DNA of 64,000 bases, from NCBI RefSeq assembly GCF_017565745.1, contig NZ_JAGDYM010000011.1, positions 162,432 to 226,431 of the forward strand, given 5' to 3'. Below, one piece after another: positions 24,620-32,351 of this stretch (its first letter is position 1; the number at the start of each line of letters is the position of its first letter). The notes under the pieces are model-generated. The model was given only the letters and a program-made list of their open reading frames with translations. It was not told the DNA's origin and made no database searches. The position numbers and the translations under genes are program-made. This stretch comes from Leucobacter weissii (GTDB lineage Bacteria > Actinomycetota > Actinomycetes > Actinomycetales > Microbacteriaceae).

Positions 24620-24949
24620 ATGGCCGCTCCCGTCACGTTCATCAACATCATCGACGTCGCTCCCGAGACGCAGCAGGAGGTGATCGACCTGCTCAACGAG
24701 GGCAGCGAACGGGTGATGGTCGGGCGCCCGGGGTTCGTCTCGGCGACGATCCTGGCGAGCCTCGACCGGACCCGCGTGGTCAACGTCGCGCGCTGGGAGA
24801 GCGCCGACGACGTGACGGCGACGCAGGCGGACCCGGCGGCGGCCGAGTTCGCCCGGCGCACCGCGGAGATCGCCTCGCCGCACCCGGGCCTCTACGCGGT
24901 CGCCGGCCGGCACCTCGCCGCCGACTCCGGGGCGGGGTCCGATCGTTAG
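24620..24949 (+). CDS. Antibiotic biosynthesis monooxygenase-family protein
   Basis: 109 residues with the small ferredoxin-like dimeric ABM fold: VTFINIIDVAPETQQEVIDLLNEGSERVMVGRPGFVSATILASLDRTRVVNVARWESADD. Members oxidise polyketides or act on small phenolics or haem; no cofactor-binding residue pins this one down. ATG 24620 follows AAGGAACACCGTC. Its stop overlaps by four bases the stop of the convergent thioredoxin-like gene. The divergent sigma factor upstream may control it, since ECF41 sigmas are often next to small oxidoreductase-like targets; that link is inference. Confidence 0.8.
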   Translation: MAAPVTFINIIDVAPETQQEVIDLLNEGSERVMVGRPGFVSATILASLDRTRVVNVARWESADDVTATQADPAAAEFARRTAEIASPHPGLYAVAGRHLAADSGAGSDR

Positions 24950-25305
24950 AGCGATGCGGCGCGGGCCGCGGCGTCGAGGACCTGCGCGATCGTGGGGACG
25001 CCCGTCGCGCGCAGCGCCTCCGCACCAGCGGGGGAGCGGACGATGACCGTCGGGGTGGCGACGATATTCTCGCCCTCCGCCCGTTCCGGCTCGAACGCGA
25101 CGTCGTGCTCCGAGATCCTGCTGCCGGGAAGGCGGCGCGCGGCCTGCTCCAGCACGGCGCGGGTCTGGCGGCACGCGCCGCAGAAGGAGGAGGAGAACAG
25201 CTCGAACTCGATACCGGCCTCGACGTCGCGGATCGCCCCGCTCGCACCGGTGCCGGATTCGCGGCCCGCGCGGCGTCCGGTCGGGATGATCGCACCGATC
25301 CCCAT
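24946..25305 (-). CDS. Thioredoxin/glutaredoxin-like protein with CGAC motif
   Basis: 119 residues from ATG 25305, preceded by GGAGG eight bases upstream; longer starts at 25320 and 25338 are possible. The core is FELFSSSFCGACRQTRAVLEQAARRLPGSRISEHDVAFEP with redox motif CGAC at about residues 43-46, then the cis-Pro segment IVATPTVIV. A leader of about 35 residues rich in Gly and Arg is not a clear signal peptide. It is a cytoplasmic thiol-disulfide oxidoreductase of unknown partner, convergent with the ABM gene. Confidence 0.8.
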   Translation of the reverse strand: MGIGAIIPTGRRAGRESGTGASGAIRDVEAGIEFELFSSSFCGACRQTRAVLEQAARRLPGSRISEHDVAFEPERAEGENIVATPTVIVRSPAGAEALRATGVPTIAQVLDAAARAASL

Positions 25306-25442
25306 GCGTCGATCCTCCATCTCGGGCGTGTCTCCCATGCGCGGTCGAGGCCTCGCTGTTCTCCGGGGCTCACGGTGGTGCAACGCGCTTCGCTGCGCAT
25401 CTGTTCCGCTGGCCGTCTCCGGCTGGACACCGGACGAGTAAG

Positions 25443-25457
25443 GCTAATAGTATTAGC
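25443..25457. promoter_or_regulatory. Perfect palindrome abutting a leaderless start
   Basis: GCTAATA-G-TATTAGC is a perfect 15-bp inverted repeat ending three bases before the ATG at 25461. It contains TAGTAT (25448-25453), which would be a -10 box seven bases from the A of the ATG. No ribosome site exists between them, so a leaderless transcript with an operator over its promoter is likely. Confidence 0.55.
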
Positions 25458-25460
25458 TTT

Positions 25461-25877
25461 ATGATCCGCATCCTCTGGTCCGTGCTCGCCGTGGCGCTGC
25501 TCGCCTTCGCGATCTTCGAGGGGGTGAAGTACGGCTGGGTCGCCGCCACTGTTCTGATCCTCTTCGGCCTGCTGCCGGATATCGCGCTCATCGGGGCCTT
25601 CGGCGGGCGCCCCGGGCTCCTGCGACCCGAACGCGTGGGCTTCTACAACTTTCTGCACCGGCCGTGGCTGCCGATCGCGCTGATCGCGGCGTCGCTGATC
25701 CTGCCGCTTCCCGCGCTCGGCTGGGGTCTGCGCGGCGGGCTCGAACTCTTCCTCGCCGGGCTCGCCTGGCTCGCGCACATCGCCGTGGACCGGGCCTTCG
25801 GGTTCGGGCTGCGCGACCCCGAAGGCAGTATCCGCCCGGTCGGGGGCGCCCGATCCTCGTCAGCTGCCGAGGTCTGA
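25461..25877 (+). CDS. DUF4260 membrane protein
   Basis: 138 residues with about four hydrophobic helices and the family pattern VLILFGLLPDIALIGAFG, RVGFYNFLHRPWLPIALIAA, LAWLAHIAVDRAFGFGLRDPEG. Family members are small integral membrane proteins of unknown role, often next to MarR/TetR regulators. There is no ribosome site: the ATG follows an AT-rich palindrome and -10-like hexamer, pointing to a leaderless mRNA. The regulator that binds the palindrome is not obvious nearby. Confidence 0.8.
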   Translation: MIRILWSVLAVALLAFAIFEGVKYGWVAATVLILFGLLPDIALIGAFGGRPGLLRPERVGFYNFLHRPWLPIALIAASLILPLPALGWGLRGGLELFLAGLAWLAHIAVDRAFGFGLRDPEGSIRPVGGARSSSAAEV

Positions 25878-25909
25878 GCGTGCACCGAGCCGAACCCCTG
25901 GCGTTCGCC

Positions 25910-25939
25910 GAGGCGCCACCCGTGTGGCGGAGGCGCCTC
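25910..25939. terminator. Stem-loop between convergent genes
   Basis: GAGGCGCC at 25910-25917 pairs perfectly with GGCGCCTC at 25932-25939; the loop holds a second CAC/GTG pairing. It lies between the convergent DUF4260 and surface-protein genes. There is no T run, as is common in GC-rich actinobacteria. Confidence 0.45.
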
Positions 25940-25975
25940 AGCGGAGGCCGAGGAAAGGCGGGGAGGTCCCGCGCC

Positions 25976-28900
25976 TCACCGACGCGTGCGGCGCACCCGC
26001 GGCGCGAGCAGCAGCGTCAGCCCGGCGAGGACCGCCAGCGCGGACACGGCCAGCGCGCCCATCCAGGGGGACGCACCGGCTCGCGCGAGAGGATCCGCTG
26101 TGCCCGGATCCTCGGTGTCGGGAGTCGCGTCCGGCTCCGCCAGTGGCTCGCCGACGCGGATCGCGGCCTCGGCCACGACGGCGCCGTTGGAGTCGACCGC
26201 GACGATCCGGTGCGCGCCGGGGGTCGTGGTACTGGGGATCTGCGCCTCGGTCGAGAAGTCGCCCACGGCCGACGCGGTGGCCGTCGCGAGCAGCACCGGT
26301 CGGGAATGCAGCTCGAGGTCGAACTCGCCGTCTGCGGGGAATTCGGCCCCCTCGATCCGGATCGTGCCGCCGGGGCGGAACCCGTCGTCGGAGCTGACGG
26401 TCAGGATCGGCGACTCGGCGGCGGCGATGGTGAGCGGCTCCGAGGCGGCCACCGCGTCGAGATAGTCGGACTTCGTCCCGGTGACCACGACCCGGACAGC
26501 CGCGCCGACATGGTCGTCACCGAGTTTCAGGTCAGCGTCGGTGGCCCCGTCGATGGGCGCGCCGTCGGCGGTCCACTGGTAGGCGAACTCATCCGGCTCG
26601 GGATCGAAGCTTCCGGAGGCGTCCGCCGTGAGCGTCTCACCCGCCCGGGGTGTTCCCGTGACGACGACCTCGCTCGCCTGGAACTCGCCCTGAACCGTGC
26701 CGAGCACGTCGGACCGTACCGTGCCGCCGTCGTATCCGGCGCGTGTCCCGGTGACCTCCAGGAACACCTCGTGGCCGATGGCATCGGCTGGCAGCCGCCA
26801 CGAGGGCTGATCCGCACCGCTCACCGGCGCGCCGTCGAGGAACCACTGGTGCGCGACCGCCGCCTCGGGCGCGAAGCCGCCGGACAGGGTCGAGGTCAGC
26901 GTCGTTCCGGCGATCGCGTCGCCCTCCACGGTGACCTGGGGAAGAGAGGAGAAGGCGGCCGCGCCGATCTCCTCGGTGGGCTCCGATGAGAGCGGTGTGA
27001 GGGGGTAGAGGGGCAGCGTCGGGGTGACCTGCACGATCAGGCGCTCGCCGAGCAGGGCGGCATCGGGGGTGAAGGTGTCTTCGGTGGCCCCGGCGATGGC
27101 CGTCGTCGTCCAGCCGCCCGAGCCGTCGGCTTCCGCGGTGAGCCACTGGAACTCCAGGACCGAGTTCGGGGGATCGAAGGCGCCAGTGATGTTGGCCGTG
27201 AGTATGCTGTCGACCCGGGCATTGCCCTCGATGACCACCGGCCCGTAGGAGTACTCGCCTTGGATCGGTCCGAGTGCGTTGGATCGCACGGGGGAGTCGG
27301 TGTATCCGGCGCGAGTTCCGGTGACCTCCAAGAATACCTCCGCGCCGACGGCGCTGGTCGGCAGTTCCCAGGTGGCCTGATCCGCGTCGTCGACGGGCGC
27401 GCCGTCGAGGAACCACTGGTATGCGATCGCCGCTTCGGGCGCGAAGCTGCCGGAGAGGCTCGCGGTGAGCGTCGCTCCGGCGATCGCGTCGCCCTCCACC
27501 GTGACCTCGGGCAGCGAGGCGAAGTCGGCTGCGCCGATCGGCTCCGTCGGGTCCGAGGAGATGGGCGTGAGCGGGTAGAAGGGCAGCGTCGGCGTGACCT
27601 CCACGATCAGGCGCTCGCCGAGCAGGGCGGCGCCCGGGGTGAAGGTGTCTTCGGTGGCCCCGTCGATGGGCGTTGTGGTCCAGCCGCCCGAGCCGTCGGC
27701 CTCCGCGGTGGACCACTGGAACTCCAGGACCGAGTTCGGCGGATCGAAGGCGCCCGTGATGTCGGCCGTGAGCGTGCGGTCCACGCGGGGATCGCCCTCG
27801 ATGATCACCGGCCCGTAGGAGTACGCCCCCTGGACCGGTCCGGTCGTCGCGCCGATGCTCGGCGGAACGGAGGCGTAGCCGACCAGATCGCCCGCGCCGA
27901 CCGTGACGCCGATGGTCGTTCCGATGTGCTCGAGGCCCGGCGTGAACGTGGTTCCCGTCGCCCCGGCCACCGCGTCGCCGTCCACGGTCCACTGGAAGGT
28001 CTCGTCGCCCAGGCCGCCCGAGAGCTCCGCGGTCAGGGTCGTTCCGACCGTCGCCTCGCCCGCGATCGTCACACCGGTCCACTCGGCCTCCAGCGCGGCC
28101 GCGCCGTTCTCGGAGATGCTGCTCAGGGGCGTCCCGTCTTCGACGGGCCCCTCGACGCCATCGGTGGTCCACCCCAGGAAGAGCGTGTGCGCGTCCGGGG
28201 CGTCCGGCACCGGCCAGAGCCGTTCGACCGACGCCAGCGTCGGGGCGTAGACGCGCTGATCGGCCACCGGTGACGCGCCGGTGCCGGCGAACGTCAGCCG
28301 GTAGTTGTTGACGGTGACTGCGGCGGTCACCTCGTCGCGCGGGACGAGGATGCCGTGGTTGACCAGGGTGCCGCCTCCGGTGAGAGCGCCGTCGATGCGG
28401 ATGACGCCCGCGTTCGTCGAAGTGACGTCGGATCCCAGCGCCCAGCCGCTCTGCGCGACGGTGAGCGCCGACCCGGTTCCGACGGTGACCGCGCTGCTCG
28501 GGCCGAAGGCCGAGCCGACGGGCGAACCCGAGCTGGCGGTCAGCTGGCCGCCGCCCGTGACGGAGACCGAGCCGTTTGCGGCCGGACCCGGCTGCCCGTT
28601 CACCTGGGTGGCATTGGCGACGCCTCGTGCGCCGCCCACGAGCGTGACTGTTCCGCCGCCGACGGTCAACGTGCCGGCGACGGCCGCAGCCCCGCTGCCG
28701 GCAGTCGCACCGCTTGTGCCGTATGCCGGCCCGCCGTAGCCACCGGTGTTGACGAGGACGCTGCCCACGCCGACGGTGGCCGAGCCGCCGATGCCCGGGC
28801 CGCCGTTCCCGCTCGTGGAAAAGAGATGGCTCGTGTGACCGCCCCCGCCCCCGGTCGCCGTGAGCCGGGCGCCCCCGCTCAAGAAGACATCGCCCTCGAT

Positions 28901-29416
28901 GCCGGCGCCTCCGTGGCCACCGGTCGCGTTAGGGGTATCGTAGCCGCGGCCACCGCTCCCCGTCGCCGTCACCGTGGCGGCGTCGACCGTCAGGGCGCCG
29001 GAGCCCGACACGGCGGCCGTTTCGAGTGTGGAGTTCTCCATGTTGAGGGAGCCGGCTCCGGTCACCGTCAGGTTCGCGCCCGAGGCGATCCGGATCGCGC
29101 CGTCGGCGGAGGCGCCGGTCAGGGTCACCGCGTTGCCGCCGAGATCGATCGTCAGGGCGCGGCCCTCCTCCAGCGTGAGCGCCGAGGGGAGTGGCGCCTC
29201 GTCGGGGAACCCGGGAGCGAGCACGATGGTGTCGCCCTGCGCGGCGGAGCCGAACGCATCCTCCAGCTCGTCCACCGTCGTCACGGGGATCTCGGCGGCG
29301 GAGGCCGCGCTCGCCGGGGCGAGGACGAAGGTCGCGCCGATGAGACCGGTCGCGAAGACGGCGGTGATAGTCCGCCCGGCGCGAGTGCGCCCGGACACGA
29401 CTGCAGTAGTGTTCAT
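25976..29416 (-). CDS. Large secreted Ig-like repeat surface protein
   Basis: 1146 residues from ATG 29416 (MNTTAVVSG), with GGGGGG six bases upstream. A Sec signal peptide (ITAVFATGLIGATFVLAPASAASAAE) is followed by a right-handed parallel beta-helix-like region rich in Gly/Thr/Val (about residues 40-380, FLSGGARLTATGGGGGHTSH), then several Ig-like modules of the type VTGTPRAGETLTADASGSFDPE..FAYQWTADGAPIDGAT. Two adjacent units of 190 residues are near duplicates. The C-terminus has an acidic Pro/Thr stretch, then LARAG, a transmembrane helix and RVRRTRR. LARAG is a degenerate LAxTG sortase signal, so sortase anchoring is possible but unproven. Likely adhesion or cell-surface role. Confidence 0.82.
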   Translation of the reverse strand: MNTTAVVSGRTRAGRTITAVFATGLIGATFVLAPASAASAAEIPVTTVDELEDAFGSAAQGDTIVLAPGFPDEAPLPSALTLEEGRALTIDLGGNAVTLTGASADGAIRIASGANLTVTGAGSLNMENSTLETAAVSGSGALTVDAATVTATGSGGRGYDTPNATGGHGGAGIEGDVFLSGGARLTATGGGGGHTSHLFSTSGNGGPGIGGSATVGVGSVLVNTGGYGGPAYGTSGATAGSGAAAVAGTLTVGGGTVTLVGGARGVANATQVNGQPGPAANGSVSVTGGGQLTASSGSPVGSAFGPSSAVTVGTGSALTVAQSGWALGSDVTSTNAGVIRIDGALTGGGTLVNHGILVPRDEVTAAVTVNNYRLTFAGTGASPVADQRVYAPTLASVERLWPVPDAPDAHTLFLGWTTDGVEGPVEDGTPLSSISENGAAALEAEWTGVTIAGEATVGTTLTAELSGGLGDETFQWTVDGDAVAGATGTTFTPGLEHIGTTIGVTVGAGDLVGYASVPPSIGATTGPVQGAYSYGPVIIEGDPRVDRTLTADITGAFDPPNSVLEFQWSTAEADGSGGWTTTPIDGATEDTFTPGAALLGERLIVEVTPTLPFYPLTPISSDPTEPIGAADFASLPEVTVEGDAIAGATLTASLSGSFAPEAAIAYQWFLDGAPVDDADQATWELPTSAVGAEVFLEVTGTRAGYTDSPVRSNALGPIQGEYSYGPVVIEGNARVDSILTANITGAFDPPNSVLEFQWLTAEADGSGGWTTTAIAGATEDTFTPDAALLGERLIVQVTPTLPLYPLTPLSSEPTEEIGAAAFSSLPQVTVEGDAIAGTTLTSTLSGGFAPEAAVAHQWFLDGAPVSGADQPSWRLPADAIGHEVFLEVTGTRAGYDGGTVRSDVLGTVQGEFQASEVVVTGTPRAGETLTADASGSFDPEPDEFAYQWTADGAPIDGATDADLKLGDDHVGAAVRVVVTGTKSDYLDAVAASEPLTIAAAESPILTVSSDDGFRPGGTIRIEGAEFPADGEFDLELHSRPVLLATATASAVGDFSTEAQIPSTTTPGAHRIVAVDSNGAVVAEAAIRVGEPLAEPDATPDTEDPGTADPLARAGASPWMGALAVSALAVLAGLTLLLAPRVRRTRR
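26690..27829. repeat. Tandem 570-bp duplication inside the surface-protein gene
   Basis: Two consecutive units of 570 bp (about 26690-27259 and 27260-27829) match closely at DNA level. For example, the string CGATCAGGCGCTCGCCGAGC occurs in both, as does GAACTCCAGGACCGAGTTCG, at an offset of exactly 570. Each encodes 190 residues, two Ig-like modules. Non-identical codons show that the duplication is not brand new or is evolving under selection. Boundaries are approximate. Confidence 0.75.
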
Positions 29417-29522
29417 TTTTTTGCCCCCCAGCAGGCTCCGCTGCATTGTGGAGCCTCGGCAATCCTATGGGAGATCGCGTCGGCTGTGGGGATCAGGTGT
29501 GTTTGCCGTGCCCGCGGCGCGC

Positions 29523-30158
29523 TCAATTGGCGACGTAGACGTGGCGGCGAGCCAGATCGTCTCGCTCCGCGATATCGAGCAGCGCAGTGGCCAGGTCGGG
29601 CGCGGCGATGCTCCATCCTCGGCGCAGCGCGTGCTCGGGGGAGAGTCGGTAGCGGCCGCTGCCCGCGGCGTTCCTGATCCGAGGCGCGCGGATCGCGGTC
29701 CACGCGCTCCGGCTCTCCCAGAGCACGACGTCCATGCGCCGCATGTCGTCGTAGGTCGCGCCGAGGAAGCGCTGCAGCAGCGGCAGGGCGACGTGCAGCT
29801 TGAACCGGCTCTGATGCGCCCAGTGCTCGGCGACCTCGGAGGAGATCACCACGATCCGATCCGTGCCGTGCGCGGCCATGCCCGAGATCAGGTTGCGCGT
29901 GCCCGCCGAATACAGGGTGGTCGGGGTCTTCGCCGCGCCGATCCCGACCGCGCTGATCACCGCGTCGACCCCGTCGAGCAGCGGGGCGATCGCCCCGCGA
30001 TCCTCGATGTCGGCCGCGGCCTTCGCGAGCCGCGGGTGATCGATCGCGAGCTTCGCCGGCGTGCGGGCGACCGCGACCACCTCGTGCCCGCGCGCGAGCG
30101 CCTGCGCTACCGCGTGTCCGCCGACCATGCCGGTCGCGCCGGCTATCAGAACCCTCAC
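29523..30158 (-). CDS. NAD(P)-binding SDR/NmrA-like protein
   Basis: 211 residues from GTG 30158 (VRVLIAGATGMVGGHAVAQAL), with GGAG eight bases upstream; GTG 30188 is an alternative. The Rossmann motif GATGMVGG and RGHEVVAVARTPAKL (NADP-preferring Arg) are followed by GVDAVISAVGIG and GTRNLISGMAAHGTDRIVVISS. It is an atypical SDR lacking a clear YxxxK, typical of regulatory or quinone-reductase-like members. It is divergent from a MarR regulator with a palindromic operator in between, so it is probably the regulator's main target. Confidence 0.85.
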   Translation of the reverse strand: MRVLIAGATGMVGGHAVAQALARGHEVVAVARTPAKLAIDHPRLAKAAADIEDRGAIAPLLDGVDAVISAVGIGAAKTPTTLYSAGTRNLISGMAAHGTDRIVVISSEVAEHWAHQSRFKLHVALPLLQRFLGATYDDMRRMDVVLWESRSAWTAIRAPRIRNAAGSGRYRLSPEHALRRGWSIAAPDLATALLDIAERDDLARRHVYVAN

Positions 30159-30199
30159 CTTCCCTGCTCCCCGCTGTTCTCGGTACACTGGTCAGTCAA

Positions 30200-30228
30200 T
30201 CCCTGATCGGAATAATCCCGATTCGGGA
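30200..30228. promoter_or_regulatory. Candidate MarR operator
   Basis: Two 14-base arms, TCCCTGATCGGAAT and its near complement ATCCCGATTCGGGA, flank a single A, with three mismatched pairs. The site lies between the divergent SDR and MarR genes, 22 bases before the MarR ATG, as expected for an autoregulated repressor. Confidence 0.6.
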
Positions 30229-30249
30229 ACAGTCTACCCGGGAGTACGG

Positions 30250-30708
30250 ATGAGCGATACCCCTGCCGCGCAGGCGCGTGCGGCGCTGCAGCGCCAGCTG
30301 GTCCTGGCCATCCTCGGCAACGAGCGGGTCGCGAGGCGGCACGGCCTCCTCGTCACCGACCTGCAGACCCTGCATCTGCTCGTGCTCCGGGACGACGTGC
30401 GCACACCGCGGCAGATCTCGGACACGACCGGCATGCCGACCAGTACGGTGACCAAGCTCATCGACCGCCTGGAGGCGGCAGGGTATGTGCGACGCGCCTC
30501 CGACCCCTCGGATCGGAGGCGGACGGTGCTGGAGCTCGTGCCGGAGGCCATCGCCCCGCTGACCGCTCTCTACGGCGGGGCGGACGAGGCGCTGGACGGG
30601 CTCAGCGCCGCGTTCAGCCCGGAGGAGCTCGAGGTCGTCGTCCGGTATCTGGATGCGGTGAGCGACTTCTATTCGCTTCCGGGCACCGGTTGGTCGGCGA
30701 CCGCCTGA
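30250..30708 (+). CDS. MarR-family regulator
   Basis: 152 residues from ATG 30250. Winged helix: RHGLLVTDLQTLHLLVLRDDVRTPRQISDTTGMPTSTVTKLIDRLEAAGYVRRASDPSDRRRTVLELVPEA, containing the recognition helix TSTVTKLIDRLE and the wing DPSDRRRT. It is divergent from the NAD(P)-binding protein at 29523. The 29-bp inverted repeat at 30200-30228 is the probable binding site. The inducer is unknown; redox or phenolic inducers are common for such pairs. Confidence 0.9.
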   Translation: MSDTPAAQARAALQRQLVLAILGNERVARRHGLLVTDLQTLHLLVLRDDVRTPRQISDTTGMPTSTVTKLIDRLEAAGYVRRASDPSDRRRTVLELVPEAIAPLTALYGGADEALDGLSAAFSPEELEVVVRYLDAVSDFYSLPGTGWSATA

Positions 30709-30766
30709 GGGGACGGGCGCGGCCGGGCTCGCCGCCGCCGATGCCCCTCCGAGACCTGGGATATTG

Positions 30767-30787
30767 TTTTGGAATGAACTTCCATAA
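30767..30787. promoter_or_regulatory. Shared regulon operator, copy 1 (LctP promoter)
   Basis: TTTTGGAA, five bases, TTCCATAA. The core TGGAA-N5-TTCCA is a perfect inverted repeat. The same pattern recurs at 44785-44805 before the sugar-importer operon. Here it overlaps a TAATAT -10-like box (30785-30790) upstream of the permease. The IclR-type regulator encoded at 34123-34983 is the most likely binder. Confidence 0.7.
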
Positions 30788-30811
30788 TATGCCTGGGTGG
30801 AGGATGCTCCG

Positions 30812-30847
30812 GCGCCCCGGGCGCCCCGGGCGCGCCGGGCGCCCCGG
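30812..30847. repeat. Four tandem copies of a 9-bp unit
   Basis: GCGCCCCGG is repeated four times without gaps, the third copy differing by one base (GCGCGCCGG). The array lies between the operator and the ATG of the LctP-type permease. Read from the GTG at 30797 it encodes Ala-Pro-Arg repeats in frame. Copy-number changes by slippage would keep the frame but change leader length or the N-terminus. Confidence 0.7.
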
Positions 30848-30865
30848 TGCGAGCTGGCGGCGAGC

Positions 30866-32311
30866 ATGAGCGGGATCGATCTGCTGCTCGCCTCGCTGCC
30901 CGTGCTCATCGTCATCGGTCTCCTGCTGGCGCGTGCGCAGGCGCTCATCGCGGTGTCGGCGGGGATCGTCGTCGCCCTCGTGCTGTCGGCCAGGTTCCCG
31001 CTCTCCGGGCCGCGATTCTCGGAGCTGGCCGCCTCGCTCGGCTGGGTGACCCTCGCAGTCGCGGTGATCATGCTCGGCGGGATCGTCCTCTCGAACCTCC
31101 TCGACCGGGCGGGGGCGCAGGGCGTGATCAGCGACTGGCTCAATCTCGCCTCGGGGGACGAGCGGCGCGCGGTGCTGCTGATCGGCCTCGGGGTGACGCC
31201 ATTCATGGAGTCGATGATCGGCTGGGGCGCCGGCGTGATCGTCGGGGCGCCGCTGCTCATGCGCACCGGGCTGGGAGCCACCCGGTCGTGCGCCGTCGCC
31301 CTCCTCGGACTGTTCCTGTGCCCGTGGGGCACGCTCGGATCGGGGTTCCTCGTGATCGCCGAGCTCGGCGGCCTCCCGCCCGACGTCCTCGGCCGCTGGA
31401 CCGCCCTCTTCTCGCTGCCCGTGATCCTCGTGATGGGCCTCGCCGTCTACCTGGTGGGGATCGGCCGCCGCGGCGACCCGCGCATCCTCCGGGAGTGCCT
31501 GCTCGTGCTCCTCTCGCTGGCGGCCGCGCTGTTCGCGGCGAACGCCTGGATCGCCCCGCCGCTGGCCGGCGTGCTCGCCTCGGCGGTGGGCATCGCGATC
31601 CTGCTCGTCCTCGCACGGCGCACGGGCGCCCGGCTGCCGGCGTTCGACGCGCGCGTGCGGCGGGCCCTCGCGCCGTACGCCGTGCTGATGGTGCTGATCC
31701 TCCTGGGCGTGGCCGCGAGCCGGATCCCGGGCCTCGAGCCGGCCGCTCCGCTCCTCGGAAACCCGGCCCCCTGGATCGTGGCGGCCCTCGCGCTGACGCC
31801 GCGACTGCTCGGCCTGGGCCGGGCGGCGGTGGGTGCGGCGTGCGCGCGGGGGGCGGCGCAGTGGTGGCCGGTCTTCCTGGTGACCGCGCTGTTCCTCGTC
31901 TTCGGGGTCCTGCTCGCCGCCAACGGGATGAGCGCGGCCCTGGCCGCCGCCGCGGTCGCGCTCGGGGACTGGTTCTCGCCGCTGATCCCGGTACTCGGAG
32001 CCGTCTTCGGATACATCACCACCTCGAACACGGCCACGGCCGCCGTCACGACGCCGGGGGTGCTCGAGATCGCCCGCGCGCTGGGCATCGACACGGGTCT
32101 CGCGGTCGGTGCGCTCACCGCGGCGGCCGGATCCGCGATCATGGCCTCTCCGGCCCGAATCGCCCTCGCCGTGGGCCTGAGCACGCCTCACTCCGCCGAC
32201 GACGCCGCGCCGGTCGACGTGCGCCGGGTCGTGCGGACGGTCGTGGGCGCGAACCTCGCGGTCGTCGCGCTCCTCGTGCCGATGACGACCCTGCTCGGCG
32301 GTCTCGCATGA
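30866..32311 (+). CDS. LctP-type (L-lactate permease family) carboxylate transporter
   Basis: 481 residues from ATG 30866 (MSGIDLLLASLPVLIVIGLLL). About twelve transmembrane helices with LctP-like blocks: GLGVTPFMESMIGWGAGVIVGAPLLMRTG, SCAVALLGLFLCPWGTLGSG, and near the C-terminus GYITTSNTATAAVTTPGVLEIARALG. It imports a small hydroxy- or sugar-acid with protons. A GTG at 30797 just after the -10-like box could give a leaderless longer form with an Ala-Pro-Arg N-terminus. It shares its operator with the amino-sugar/sugar-acid operon, so a substrate of that pathway, such as a sugar acid, is likely rather than lactate. Confidence 0.82.
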   Translation: MSGIDLLLASLPVLIVIGLLLARAQALIAVSAGIVVALVLSARFPLSGPRFSELAASLGWVTLAVAVIMLGGIVLSNLLDRAGAQGVISDWLNLASGDERRAVLLIGLGVTPFMESMIGWGAGVIVGAPLLMRTGLGATRSCAVALLGLFLCPWGTLGSGFLVIAELGGLPPDVLGRWTALFSLPVILVMGLAVYLVGIGRRGDPRILRECLLVLLSLAAALFAANAWIAPPLAGVLASAVGIAILLVLARRTGARLPAFDARVRRALAPYAVLMVLILLGVAASRIPGLEPAAPLLGNPAPWIVAALALTPRLLGLGRAAVGAACARGAAQWWPVFLVTALFLVFGVLLAANGMSAALAAAAVALGDWFSPLIPVLGAVFGYITTSNTATAAVTTPGVLEIARALGIDTGLAVGALTAAAGSAIMASPARIALAVGLSTPHSADDAAPVDVRRVVRTVVGANLAVVALLVPMTTLLGGLA

Positions 32312-32313
32312 AG

Positions 32314-32346
32314 GCCGCCCCGGGGGCGCGCCGGCCCGCCGGCCGG
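32314..32346. terminator. GC-rich hairpins between convergent genes
   Basis: The 40-base gap between the convergent permease and PLP-enzyme genes holds CGCCCC-G-GGGGCG and a second self-complementary GCCGG/CCGGC stretch. This is a plausible but weak bidirectional terminator with no T tract. Confidence 0.3.
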
Positions 32347-32351
32347 GAGGT

